Source of the DNA: Burkholderia sp. NRF60-BP8
GTDB lineage: Bacteria > Pseudomonadota > Gammaproteobacteria > Burkholderiales > Burkholderiaceae
Direction: 5' to 3'
Assembly (NCBI RefSeq): GCF_001522585.2
Contig: NZ_CP013373.1
Location: 1,302,001 to 1,366,000, forward strand
Length of the DNA: 64,000 bases
The position numbers and the translations under genes are program-made. A model generated the notes under the pieces. It was not told where the DNA came from. It did not search any database and saw only the letters and a program-made list of their open reading frames with translations. Positions 57,619-64,000 of the stretch are shown piece after piece (position 1 is the stretch's first letter; every line of letters starts with the position of its first letter).

Positions 57619-57906
57619 ATGACCCGATACTTGATTCTCGATGGCGATCATACGACCGTGGCGGGAACCGTTCGTGTGAAGGCAACACCGTTTGAATTGG
57701 ACGGCAGGCATATCGCGCACGAAGATGACGACGTAATTTGCCCAGCTTGCAAATCGATCGGCAAGATTCAATGCGCCGGTCCACGACTTCCAATGACAGG
57801 GCCGGATGGACGGCGCGTCGCGCTGAGCGATGACCTGTGTATTTGCAAGTGCACCCCGCCACCGAAGCTCGTTGCTTCACAACAGGCCATGTCGGTCGAC
57901 GTGTGA
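57619..57906 (+). CDS. PAAR-domain T6SS spike tip protein
   Basis: This 95-residue protein has PAAR features: an N-terminal GDHTTVAGTV, followed by His/Cys residues that can bind the tip metal (DVICPACKSIGKI, CAGPRLPMTGPDGRRVALSDDLCICKC). PAAR proteins sharpen the VgrG tip and can carry effectors. A GAGGT ribosome binding site precedes the ATG by 8 bases. It completes a vgrG-effector-immunity-tip set. Its 3' end overlaps the converging gene fragment at 57877. Confidence 0.85.
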   Translation: MTRYLILDGDHTTVAGTVRVKATPFELDGRHIAHEDDDVICPACKSIGKIQCAGPRLPMTGPDGRRVALSDDLCICKCTPPPKLVASQQAMSVDV

Positions 57907-58119
57907 TGCCCCGCGTCGACGTAGCGGGAGCCGCTGGAACGTCAGCATATCGGGACGATACTGGATGTAGTCTTGTGCGTACTCGCTATTGCGCCGGAGG
58001 AGTTCCCAAGACCAGGTCGATGGATCGCGGAAGGTCGCTTTGGGATATTGTTCGGCATTACGCCAGTCGGCGCGGGTGATGAAAAGACGGTGCTGGGCGA
58101 GGACAAGGCGGTCAGCCAT
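57877..58119 (-). pseudogene. fragment resembling DUF6499/DUF2285-type mobile-element protein
   Basis: The 80 codons contain DWRNAEQYPKATFRDPSTWSWELLRRNSEYAQDYIQ. This is like the start of DUF6499-type domains (W-E-Y-PK and WEFLRRN-x-EY) found in proteins of integrative elements in proteobacteria. Full proteins are more than twice as long, so this seems a remnant. A longer frame from 58197 would start inside the tRNA terminator and is unlikely. It lies between the PAAR gene and tRNA-Pro and marks the right border of the islet. Family naming is from recall. Confidence 0.4.
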
Positions 58120-58177
58120 CGGGCGCGGTTCCTGATGGAAATCACCCCAGATGGTAGCAATAGCCCGACGGAGCTCC

Positions 58178-58208
58178 AAAGAAAAAGGGGTTAGCATCAG
58201 CTAACCCC
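58178..58208 (-). terminator. terminator of tRNA-Pro
   Basis: GGGGTTAGC pairs with GCTAACCCC around a four-base loop (58187-58208). On the minus strand it is followed by UUUUU. It lies 10 bp after the CCA end of the tRNA. Confidence 0.85.
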
Positions 58209-58218
58209 TTGATTCCTT

Positions 58219-58295
58219 TGGTCGGAGCGAAAGGATTCGAACCTTCGACCCTCTGATCCCAAATCAGATGCGCTACCAGGCTGCGCTACGCTCCG
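58219..58295 (-). tRNA. tRNA-Pro (anticodon UGG)
   Basis: On the minus strand, the 7-bp acceptor stem CGGAGCG pairs with CGCTCCG. The anticodon loop reads CTGATTTGGGATCAG with anticodon TGG. The T arm GGTTCGAATCC is standard. The 3' ACCA is encoded (58219-58222). It borders the T6SS islet; tRNA 3' ends are frequent integration targets. Confidence 0.96.
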
Positions 58296-58306
58296 ACGAG
58301 CCAAAG

Positions 58307-58336
58307 ATAATAACGTCGAATGACCGATTCGGTCAA
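58307..58336 (-). promoter_or_regulatory. promoter of tRNA-Pro
   Basis: On the minus strand TTGACC (58331-58336) and TATTAT (58307-58312) are 18 bases apart, placing the transcript start a few bases before the tRNA. The -35 overlaps a short GACCGA-T-TCGGTC palindrome. Confidence 0.65.
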
Positions 58337-58455
58337 TCACGATATGCGGGTAAATGCCCCGGCCGCGAATCGGCCGCGATTTGCGACAATTCTCGTGAGA
58401 TCGGCCGCCCCGCGCGCATGCGCGCGCGTTCGCTCGCCGAAGCAAGGAGAACATC

Positions 58456-58917
58456 ATGATGAACTTGATCCTGTGGCGCCACGCCGAGGCCGAAGACTAC
58501 GCGACGAGCGATCTCGCGCGCCAGTTGACCGTGCGCGGCCGCAAGGACGCGCAGGCGATGGCCAAATGGCTGCGCGGCCGGCTCGAGACGAATACCGTGA
58601 TCCTCGCGAGCCCGGCGGCGCGCACCGTACAGACCGTCGAGGCACTGACCGACCAGTACCGCACCGTCGACGCGCTCGCCCCGGGCGGCAGCGTCGACGA
58701 CGTGCTGGCAGCGGCCGGCTGGCCGGAAGGCATCGCCCCGACGGTCGTGATCGTCGGCCACCAGCCGACGCTCGGCAGCGTCGCCGCGCAATTGATCGCC
58801 GGCGGCGACGACAGCTGGAGCGTCAAGAAGGGCGGAATCGTGTGGTTGGCTAGCCGCACGCGCGACGGCAGCCGGCAGGCCGTGCTGCGGGCCGTCCTGA
58901 CGCCCGAACTGGCGTGA
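58456..58917 (+). CDS. sixA: SixA-type histidine phosphatase
   Basis: This 153-residue phosphatase of the histidine phosphatase superfamily has LILWRHAEAED with the catalytic Arg-His, SPAARTVQTVEAL and the second His in VIVGHQPTLG. E. coli SixA removes phosphate from histidine phosphotransfer proteins. GC-rich codon use returns here after the islet. AAGGAG lies 9 bases upstream of the ATG; a second ATG follows directly. Confidence 0.87.
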   Translation: MMNLILWRHAEAEDYATSDLARQLTVRGRKDAQAMAKWLRGRLETNTVILASPAARTVQTVEALTDQYRTVDALAPGGSVDDVLAAAGWPEGIAPTVVIVGHQPTLGSVAAQLIAGGDDSWSVKKGGIVWLASRTRDGSRQAVLRAVLTPELA

Positions 58918-59087
58918 GGCCCGCCCGAATGGGTTTGAAGGGATTGATCATACGGTTTTGCGAGCTTTCTGCTAAAGTCAATTCGGCGACACGTCATTGA
59001 AAGGACACGGTCGTGCCACATAACGGTCACGGCCGATTACTACATTGGCGGGCATGTCGTCCTATTCCTTACGACCAGGAAAGCCTA

Positions 59088-59894
59088 ATGCGAGAACTGC
59101 CGACGCCTACGCTCCCTTTTGCCTCGCTGCCCCTCGACACGTCGCGGCGCCACCTGCCGCGCGCCAGTGAAACCGTCACATCGGAGTATCGCCTGCGCGC
59201 CGCATGGGCGCGTACGGAAGACGAATTGCGCGAAGCCCAGCGCCTGCGCTACAGCGTGTTCGCCGAAGAAATGGGCGCGCAGGTCAGCGGCCCTTCCGGG
59301 CTCGACGTCGATCCGTTCGACGCGTATTGCGATCACCTCCTGGTCCGCGATCTCGACACGTTGAAAGTCGTCGGCACGTATCGCGTGCTGCCGCCGCACC
59401 AGGCGGCGCGTGTCGGCCGCCTGTACGCCGAAGGCGAATTCGACCTGTCGCGGCTCACGCACCTGCGCGGAAAGATGGTCGAGGTCGGCCGCTCGTGCGT
59501 GCACAGCGACTACCGCAGCGGCGCCGTCATCATGGCGCTGTGGGGCGGCCTCGGCGCGTACATGATGCAGAACGGCTACGAGACGATGCTCGGCTGCGCG
59601 AGCGTGTCGATGGCCGATGGCGGTCACTACGCGGCGAACCTGTACCAGTCGCTGTCGGCAGGCTCGCTGACGGCGCCCGAGTATCGCGCGTTCCCGCACA
59701 CGGCGCTGCCGGTCGACGAACTGCAGACGGGCACCGTCGTCGCGCCGCCGCCGCTGATCAAGGGTTACCTGCGTCTCGGTGCAAAGATTTGCGGCGCACC
59801 GGCCTGGGATCCCGACTTCAACTGCGCGGATTTCCTGACGCTGTTCCGCCTGTCGGACATCAACGCGCGCTACGCCCGCCACTTCCTGGGCTGA
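59088..59894 (+). CDS. olsB: OlsB-like N-acyltransferase (lyso-ornithine lipid synthesis)
   Basis: This 268-residue GNAT-fold protein has EAQRLRYSVFAEEMGAQV, the central YCDHLLVRDLDTLKVVGTYRVLPP, KMVEVGRSCVHSDYRSGAVIMALWGGL and LGCASVSMADGG. These match the hemolysin/OlsB family that transfers 3-hydroxyacyl chains from ACP to the alpha-amino group of ornithine. Ornithine lipids replace phospholipids in membranes and depend on phosphate status in many bacteria. The ATG at 59088 starts the conserved region. No convincing Pho box was found upstream. N-acyltransferase activity is likely; ornithine as acceptor is inferred. Confidence 0.8.
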   Translation: MRELPTPTLPFASLPLDTSRRHLPRASETVTSEYRLRAAWARTEDELREAQRLRYSVFAEEMGAQVSGPSGLDVDPFDAYCDHLLVRDLDTLKVVGTYRVLPPHQAARVGRLYAEGEFDLSRLTHLRGKMVEVGRSCVHSDYRSGAVIMALWGGLGAYMMQNGYETMLGCASVSMADGGHYAANLYQSLSAGSLTAPEYRAFPHTALPVDELQTGTVVAPPPLIKGYLRLGAKICGAPAWDPDFNCADFLTLFRLSDINARYARHFLG

Positions 59895-60098
59895 GCGGAT
59901 CGAACCGCGTCGCACCTTCCGAGGCGCGGCGCGCGCAAGCGAACGCCGTCGCGTGGCCTGTGCCGCGCGACGGCGTTCGTGTATCCGATCAATGTGAGCG
60001 TATCGGGCCCTGATAATTTCAGCGATACGCGAAGACCCCCGTGCCGCAGGGCGGCACGTTCGCGACGGCCGGAGGAGGGCCGTACGGCGGCGGCGCGC

Positions 60099-60269
60099 TC
60101 AGTGCTTGCGCCGCCAGTCGAGCAAGTGGTGTTCCGCCATCCAGTGGTGGATCATCCCTTCGCCTTCGTGGCTGCGCTTGTATTCGCGCGACTCGAAGTA
60201 CGACAGCGCGACCAGCACCATCACACCGATGAACAGGCCGATCAGGCCCGCAATTTCCTCAGACGACAT
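60099..60269 (-). CDS. 56-residue single-helix membrane protein
   Basis: This short frame has a good AGGAGGCTGCC ribosome binding site directly before its ATG (60267-60269). The protein starts MSSEEIAGLIGLFIGVMVLVALSYFE, one membrane helix, then a polar tail with three His-rich spots (MIHHWMAEHHLLDWRRKH). No family was recognised. The strong start site and membrane-helix pattern support a real gene in the otherwise empty stretch. Confidence 0.65.
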   Translation of the reverse strand: MSSEEIAGLIGLFIGVMVLVALSYFESREYKRSHEGEGMIHHWMAEHHLLDWRRKH

Positions 60270-60405
60270 GGCAGCCTCCTATCAACGGCACAGCGCCATG
60301 CGTACATAGTAGGACATGCACGGCGCAACCCTGAAACCGGATTTCCGCTAGACTCGGCGCGGTCCCGGCGTGCGATGGGCGCGCCGTTTTCTGGAGCCCT
60401 ACCTG

Positions 60406-60582
60406 ATGACCCGTTTCATGCTGGCCGTGCTGGTCGCATCCCTTCTTGCCGCCTGCAGCAGCGATCCCCGCCAGGCGCGCCGCGGCCACCCGCCCGAGGA
60501 TCCGGCCGACTATCGCGGCGTGCCGACCGACATGACGCCGCCGTCGATGCTCGACGCGCCGTCGCCGAAACCCGTGCAGTAA
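60406..60582 (+). CDS. small lipoprotein
   Basis: This 58-residue protein begins MTRFMLAVLVASLLAAC, a lipoprotein signal with Cys17 in the LAAC lipobox. The mature part is short, Pro/Arg/Asp-rich and unstructured (SSDPRQARRGHPPED). GGAG lies upstream of the ATG at 60406. Function is unknown. It converges with the MATE gene, 18 bp between stops. Confidence 0.65.
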   Translation: MTRFMLAVLVASLLAACSSDPRQARRGHPPEDPADYRGVPTDMTPPSMLDAPSPKPVQ

Positions 60583-60600
60583 CGGTCGCTCGGCCCGCTG

Positions 60601-61980
60601 TCACGCGCGGGCCGCGGATGCGGCTTGCGGGTCGGCGCCAATGCGCCGTAACAGCGCCGGCAGGTAGCGCGCGAGCGTCACGCCGCGCGCCGCCATGAAT
60701 ACCAGCAGCGCGAACCAGAGGCCGTGATTGCCGAACGTGTCGACGGCGGCGAGCGTGGCCGCGACGAAGATCGACAGCGACACGACCATCGCGCGCATCA
60801 GCGATTGCGTCTGCGTCGCGCCGATGAACACGCCGTCGAGCAGGAAACCCCAGACCGACACGATCGGCGAGATCGCGGCCCACGGCAGGTAGCGCAGCGC
60901 GACGGCGCGGATCTCGGCCTGGTCGGTCAGACGTGCGACGATCCAGCCGCCCGCCACCCAGTAAACGAGCGCGAACAGCAGCGCACCGAGCGCCGACCAG
61001 AACAGCGTGACGCGTACGGCTTGCCGGAAAGCGTGGCGATCGCGCGCGCCGGCCGCCGCGCCGACGAGCGCCTCGGCCGCATGCGCGAAGCCGTCGAGGC
61101 CGTACGCCATGAAGGTCTGAAAATTCAGCAGCAGCGCATTCGCGGCGAGTGTCGCGTCGCCTTGTTTTGCGCCGAGATGCGCGAACCATCCGAAGGCGCC
61201 GAGCACGCACAGGGTGCGCAGGAAGATGTCGCGATTGAGCACGATCAGCCGCTTGAGCGCCACCCGGTCGGCCAGCGCGCGTACCGCGAGCGGTGCAAGG
61301 CCGCGCGGCCGCAGCCGCCACAGCATCCACGCGCCGAGCGCGAAGCCGCACGCGTCCGCGGTGGCGGTCGCGGCGCCGATGCCGGCGATGCCCCAACCGA
61401 AGCCGTACACGTAGAGCAGCACGGCGCCGATGTTCACCGCATTGATGAACACCTGTGCGACGAGTGCGAGTCGAACGCGCTGCACGCCGAGCAGATAGCC
61501 GAGCACCACGTAGTTCGCGAGCGCGAACGGCGCACTCCAGATCCGTGCGTGGCTGTATGCGAGCGCCGTCGCGTGGACGGCGTCGCTGCCGCCGAGCGCG
61601 GACAGCGCGAACGACAGCAGCGGCGCCTGCAGCGCCAGCACCGTGGCGCCGAGCGCGAACGCGACGATCAGCGCGCGCAGCAGATTCAGGCGGATCCCGG
61701 CGTCGTCGCCGGCGCCATGCGCTTGCGCGACGAGCCCGGTCGTTCCCATCCGCAGGAAGCCGAAGCCCCAGAACACGAAATTGAAGAACAGGCCGCCGAG
61801 CGCGACGCCGCCGAGATATTGCGCCCCGTCGAGGTGGCCGGCGACGGCCGTGTCGACGGCGCCGAGGATCGGCTGGGTCAGGTTCGCGACGACGATCGGG
61901 AACGCGAGCGCGAGCACGCGCCGGTGCGTGACGACGGCCGCAGCGCCGCCGGCCCCGTGCGGTAACGCGGATTCGGACAT
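60601..61980 (-). CDS. MATE-family efflux transporter (DinF-like)
   Basis: This 459-residue inner-membrane protein has twelve helices in two related halves. It starts VVTHRRVLALAFPIVVANLTQPILGAVDTAVAGHLDG, with the MATE signature P and D/Q positions, and contains WGFGFLRMGTTGLVAQAHGAGD. The second half opens LNRDIFLRTLCVLGAFGWFAHLG. The DinF branch exports drugs or oxidised compounds by cation antiport; the substrate here is unknown. The ATG at 61980 fits the family start. It may be cotranscribed with the DUF2288 gene 10 bp upstream. Confidence 0.88.
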   Translation of the reverse strand: MSESALPHGAGGAAAVVTHRRVLALAFPIVVANLTQPILGAVDTAVAGHLDGAQYLGGVALGGLFFNFVFWGFGFLRMGTTGLVAQAHGAGDDAGIRLNLLRALIVAFALGATVLALQAPLLSFALSALGGSDAVHATALAYSHARIWSAPFALANYVVLGYLLGVQRVRLALVAQVFINAVNIGAVLLYVYGFGWGIAGIGAATATADACGFALGAWMLWRLRPRGLAPLAVRALADRVALKRLIVLNRDIFLRTLCVLGAFGWFAHLGAKQGDATLAANALLLNFQTFMAYGLDGFAHAAEALVGAAAGARDRHAFRQAVRVTLFWSALGALLFALVYWVAGGWIVARLTDQAEIRAVALRYLPWAAISPIVSVWGFLLDGVFIGATQTQSLMRAMVVSLSIFVAATLAAVDTFGNHGLWFALLVFMAARGVTLARYLPALLRRIGADPQAASAARA

Positions 61981-61990
61981 GGCGGATGCG

Positions 61991-62314
61991 TCAGGCGCGT
62001 TCCTGCACGCAGACCCACGGCGAGACGACGACCGCCCACAGTTCCGGATTGCGCGCCGCGTAGTCGGCGGCGGTCTCGGCCGGCATGCGCGCGACGAGGC
62101 CGGACGACAGCCAGCGCGTGACCTGTTCGGTGTCGTCGCTGGCGACCGCTTCCGCGACGCTGACGAGATCGAGGTCGCGCGCAACCGACAACAGCTTGCC
62201 TTGTGCGAAGAAGCGCTCGAGATCGCACCAGTCGATCTTGGCGGTCTCGCCGAGGAGTTTGGCGTAGAGCGGGCTGTGCGACGCGCCCGTGGCGGAGTGT
62301 TGATCAGAGGACAT
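61991..62314 (-). CDS. DUF2288 family protein
   Basis: This 107-residue cytoplasmic protein has the pattern SPLYAKLLGETAKIDWCDLERFFAQGKLLSVARDLDLVSVAEAVASDD of DUF2288, with a conserved Trp-rich C-terminus (NPELWAVVVSPWVCVQERA). Function is unknown. The ATG at 62312-62314 precedes a short variable stretch. It lies between the acyl-CoA synthetase and MATE genes, all on the minus strand. Confidence 0.82.
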   Translation of the reverse strand: MSSDQHSATGASHSPLYAKLLGETAKIDWCDLERFFAQGKLLSVARDLDLVSVAEAVASDDTEQVTRWLSSGLVARMPAETAADYAARNPELWAVVVSPWVCVQERA

Positions 62315-62384
62315 CGAGTTCTTGGAATAGCTGCGTGGCGCCACTATAAACCATCCGGCCGGGCCGGCCGAGCGAGCGGGCCGC

Positions 62385-64000
62385 TCACGCGTCGCGCAGC
62401 GCCCGGCGCACGATCTTGCCGGTGGCGGTCATCGGCAGGCTGTCGACGAACGCGATCGCGCGCGGATACTCGTGCGCGGCGAGCCGCGTGCGCACGTGTT
62501 CCTGCAGCGCGTGAACGAGCGCAGCGTCGCCGGCGTGGCCGGGGTTCAGCACGACGAACGCCTTGACGATTTCGGTGCGCGTCGCGTCGGGCACGCCGAC
62601 GACGGCCGCCATTCGCACCGCCGGATGCGTGAGCAGGCAATCCTCGATCGGGCCCGGGCCGATCCGGTAACCGGCGCTCGTGATCACGTCGTCGTCGCGG
62701 CCGACGAAGCGCACGAAACCGTCGGCGTCGATCGTGCCCGTATCGCCGGTGAGCAGGTAGTCGCCCGCGAACTTGTCGCGCGTCGCGCCGGGGTTGCGCC
62801 AGTATTCGAGAAACATCACCGGATCGGGGCGGCGCACCGCGATGCGGCCTTCGACGCCGGGCGGCAGCGGTGCGCCGTCCGCGTCGACGATCGCGACCGC
62901 ATGGCCGGGCACCGCCTTGCCGATCGCGCCGGGCTGCGCATCGAACAGCGCCGCGCACGACGACAGCACCATGTTGCATTCGGTCTGCCCGTAGAACTCG
63001 TTGATCGTCACGCCGAGCGCGTCGCGGCCCCACGCCGTCAATTCGGTGCCGAGCGATTCGCCGCCGCTTGCGACCGATTTCAGCGACAGCGCGTAGCGTT
63101 CGCGCGGCGCCGCGACGGCGCGCATCAGCTTCAGCGCGGTGGGCGGCAGAAACGCGTGGGTGACGCCGTGCCGCGCCATCAGTGCGAACGCCGCCTCGCC
63201 GTCGAATTTCTCGAAGCGGCGCGCGAGCACCGGCACGCCGTGATGCCATGACGGCAGCAGCACGTCGAGCAGCCCGCCGATCCATGCCCAGTCGGCGGGC
63301 GTCCAGAACAGGCGTGCGTCGCGCGGGAAGCACTGCTGCGACATCTCGACGCCCGGCAGGTGGCCGAGCAGCACGCGATGCGCGTGTAGCGCGCCTTTCG
63401 GCTTGCCCGTCGTGCCGGACGTATAGATGATCACGGCCGGATCGTCGGCGGCCGTATCGACCGGCACGAAATCCGGCGATTCGGCGGCGAGCGCCGCGTC
63501 ATAGCGCAGCACGCCCGGCGCATCGGGCGCATCGTCGCCGACGCAGTAGACGGTATGCAGTGCCGGCAGTCGTGCGCGCAGCGGCGCGATCTTCGCGTAG
63601 CCGGCCGCGTCGGTGACGAGCGCGGCGGCCTCGCTGTTCGCGAGCCGGTACTCGAGCGCATCGACGCCGAACAGCGTGAAGAGCGGCACGGCGATCGCGC
63701 CGGACTTGTACGCGGCGAGATGGGCGATCGCCGTTTCGGGGCCCTGCGCGAGAAAGATGCCGATTCGGTCGCCGCGCCGCAGGCCGGCGCGCGCAAAGCT
63801 GTTCGCGAGCCGGTTAGAAGCATTCTTCAGGTCGTCGAACGTGATGCGGGAGACGTCGCCTTGCGCGGTTTCGTGGATCAGCGCGAGGCGTCCGCTGCCG
63901 TCGGCCCATTTGTCGCACACGTCCACGCCGATGTTGTAATGCGTCGGAATGTCCCAGTGGAAGCGGGAGAGGAGGTGGTCGTAGCGGTCGGCGGCGGGCA
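62385..64000 (-). CDS. AMP-forming acyl-CoA synthetase (5' end outside window)
   Basis: At least 538 codons are visible; the frame stays open to the right edge, where YDHLLSRFHWDIPTHYNIG is encoded before the first apparent start, so the true start is outside. It has the ANL-family P-loop IIYTSGTTGKPKGALHAH, the adenylate-binding GESLGTEL and INEFYGQTECNMV, the TGD hinge region (LTGDTGTIDADGFVRFVGRDDDVI) and the acyl-activating C-terminal PMTATGKIVRRAL with Lys. It resembles medium-chain or acetyl-type synthetases (ACSM branch). The substrate is not clear from sequence. Confidence 0.88.
   Translation of the reverse strand, partial: PAADRYDHLLSRFHWDIPTHYNIGVDVCDKWADGSGRLALIHETAQGDVSRITFDDLKNASNRLANSFARAGLRRGDRIGIFLAQGPETAIAHLAAYKSGAIAVPLFTLFGVDALEYRLANSEAAALVTDAAGYAKIAPLRARLPALHTVYCVGDDAPDAPGVLRYDAALAAESPDFVPVDTAADDPAVIIYTSGTTGKPKGALHAHRVLLGHLPGVEMSQQCFPRDARLFWTPADWAWIGGLLDVLLPSWHHGVPVLARRFEKFDGEAAFALMARHGVTHAFLPPTALKLMRAVAAPRERYALSLKSVASGGESLGTELTAWGRDALGVTINEFYGQTECNMVLSSCAALFDAQPGAIGKAVPGHAVAIVDADGAPLPPGVEGRIAVRRPDPVMFLEYWRNPGATRDKFAGDYLLTGDTGTIDADGFVRFVGRDDDVITSAGYRIGPGPIEDCLLTHPAVRMAAVVGVPDATRTEIVKAFVVLNPGHAGDAALVHALQEHVRTRLAAHEYPRAIAFVDSLPMTATGKIVRRALRDA

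Noticed and set aside
57877..58197. The full 106-codon frame starting at 58197 as an intact gene
   Set aside because: Its first codons lie in the tRNA-Pro terminator hairpin and have no ribosome binding site; the recognisable part starts later.
58918..59087. A Pho box upstream of the olsB-like gene
   Set aside because: Several GTCAT or GGTCAC pieces occur, but no pair of heptamers keeps the 11-bp period.

Overview
This 64 kb window is high-GC chromosomal DNA of a Burkholderia, most likely a member of the Burkholderia cepacia complex and of the primary chromosome. The placement rests on the GC-rich codon use, the gene order (carA-lysE-carB-greA, rlmE-ftsH-folP-glmM, pstSCAB-phoU-phoBR-ppk//ppx, an olsB-like gene) and typical Burkholderia proteins. 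It was inferred by reading, not by database search.

Layout. (1) 1-6.3 kb: the start of a lipoprotein gene cut by the window edge, a nhaR-like regulator, a TerC-family membrane protein, a zinc-ribbon protein, a tandem pair of small heat-shock proteins with a candidate sigma-32 promoter, a 3-hydroxyacyl-CoA dehydrogenase-like enzyme and a DUF4148 protein. (2) 5.4-14.0 kb: a malonate catabolism locus. A LysR regulator faces madL-madM (malonate uptake) and mdcA-C-D-E-G-B-H (biotin-independent malonate decarboxylase with its prosthetic-group genes). A Burkholderia-type intergenic repeat lies between mdcD and mdcE. (3) 14.2-26.4 kb: mixed single genes: a degenerate exported PLD-fold protein, a phosphoribosyltransferase, an intracellular PHA depolymerase, a GST, a ProP-like transporter, ynfA, the methyltransferase-rnhA-dnaQ cluster facing gloB, a MltD lytic transglycosylase and an MFS transporter. 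(4) 26.5-38.8 kb: housekeeping genes: carA-lysE-carB, greA, a DUF4149 protein, a YhbY-type RNA-binding protein, rlmE-ftsH, folP-glmM. (5) 39.1-49.9 kb: a complete phosphate and polyphosphate module. pstS-C-A-B-phoU-phoB-phoR sits behind a five-unit Pho box. Convergent ppk1 has its own candidate Pho box and lies back to back with ppx. (6) 50.4-58.3 kb: a distinctly less GC-rich accessory islet: vgrG, a Tle5-type phospholipase D effector, a Sel1-repeat lipoprotein (probable immunity protein), a small membrane protein and a PAAR protein. It ends in a fragment of a mobile-element type gene beside tRNA-Pro(UGG). (7) 58.4-64 kb: SixA-like phosphatase, an OlsB-like N-acyltransferase, two very small proteins, a MATE transporter, a DUF2288 protein and an acyl-CoA synthetase cut by the right edge.

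The most notable region is the type VI secretion cargo islet (about 50.6-58.2 kb). It encodes the spike, effector, immunity candidate and spike tip together without any other T6SS structural gene, so it should rely on an apparatus encoded elsewhere. The VgrG carries a C-terminal extension that could dock the effector, and a perfect 13-bp inverted repeat lies upstream of vgrG. Other regulatory signals of interest are the Pho boxes in front of pstS and ppk1, the paired hairpins between pstS and pstC, the sigma-32-like promoter of the hsp20 pair and the long leader of carA.
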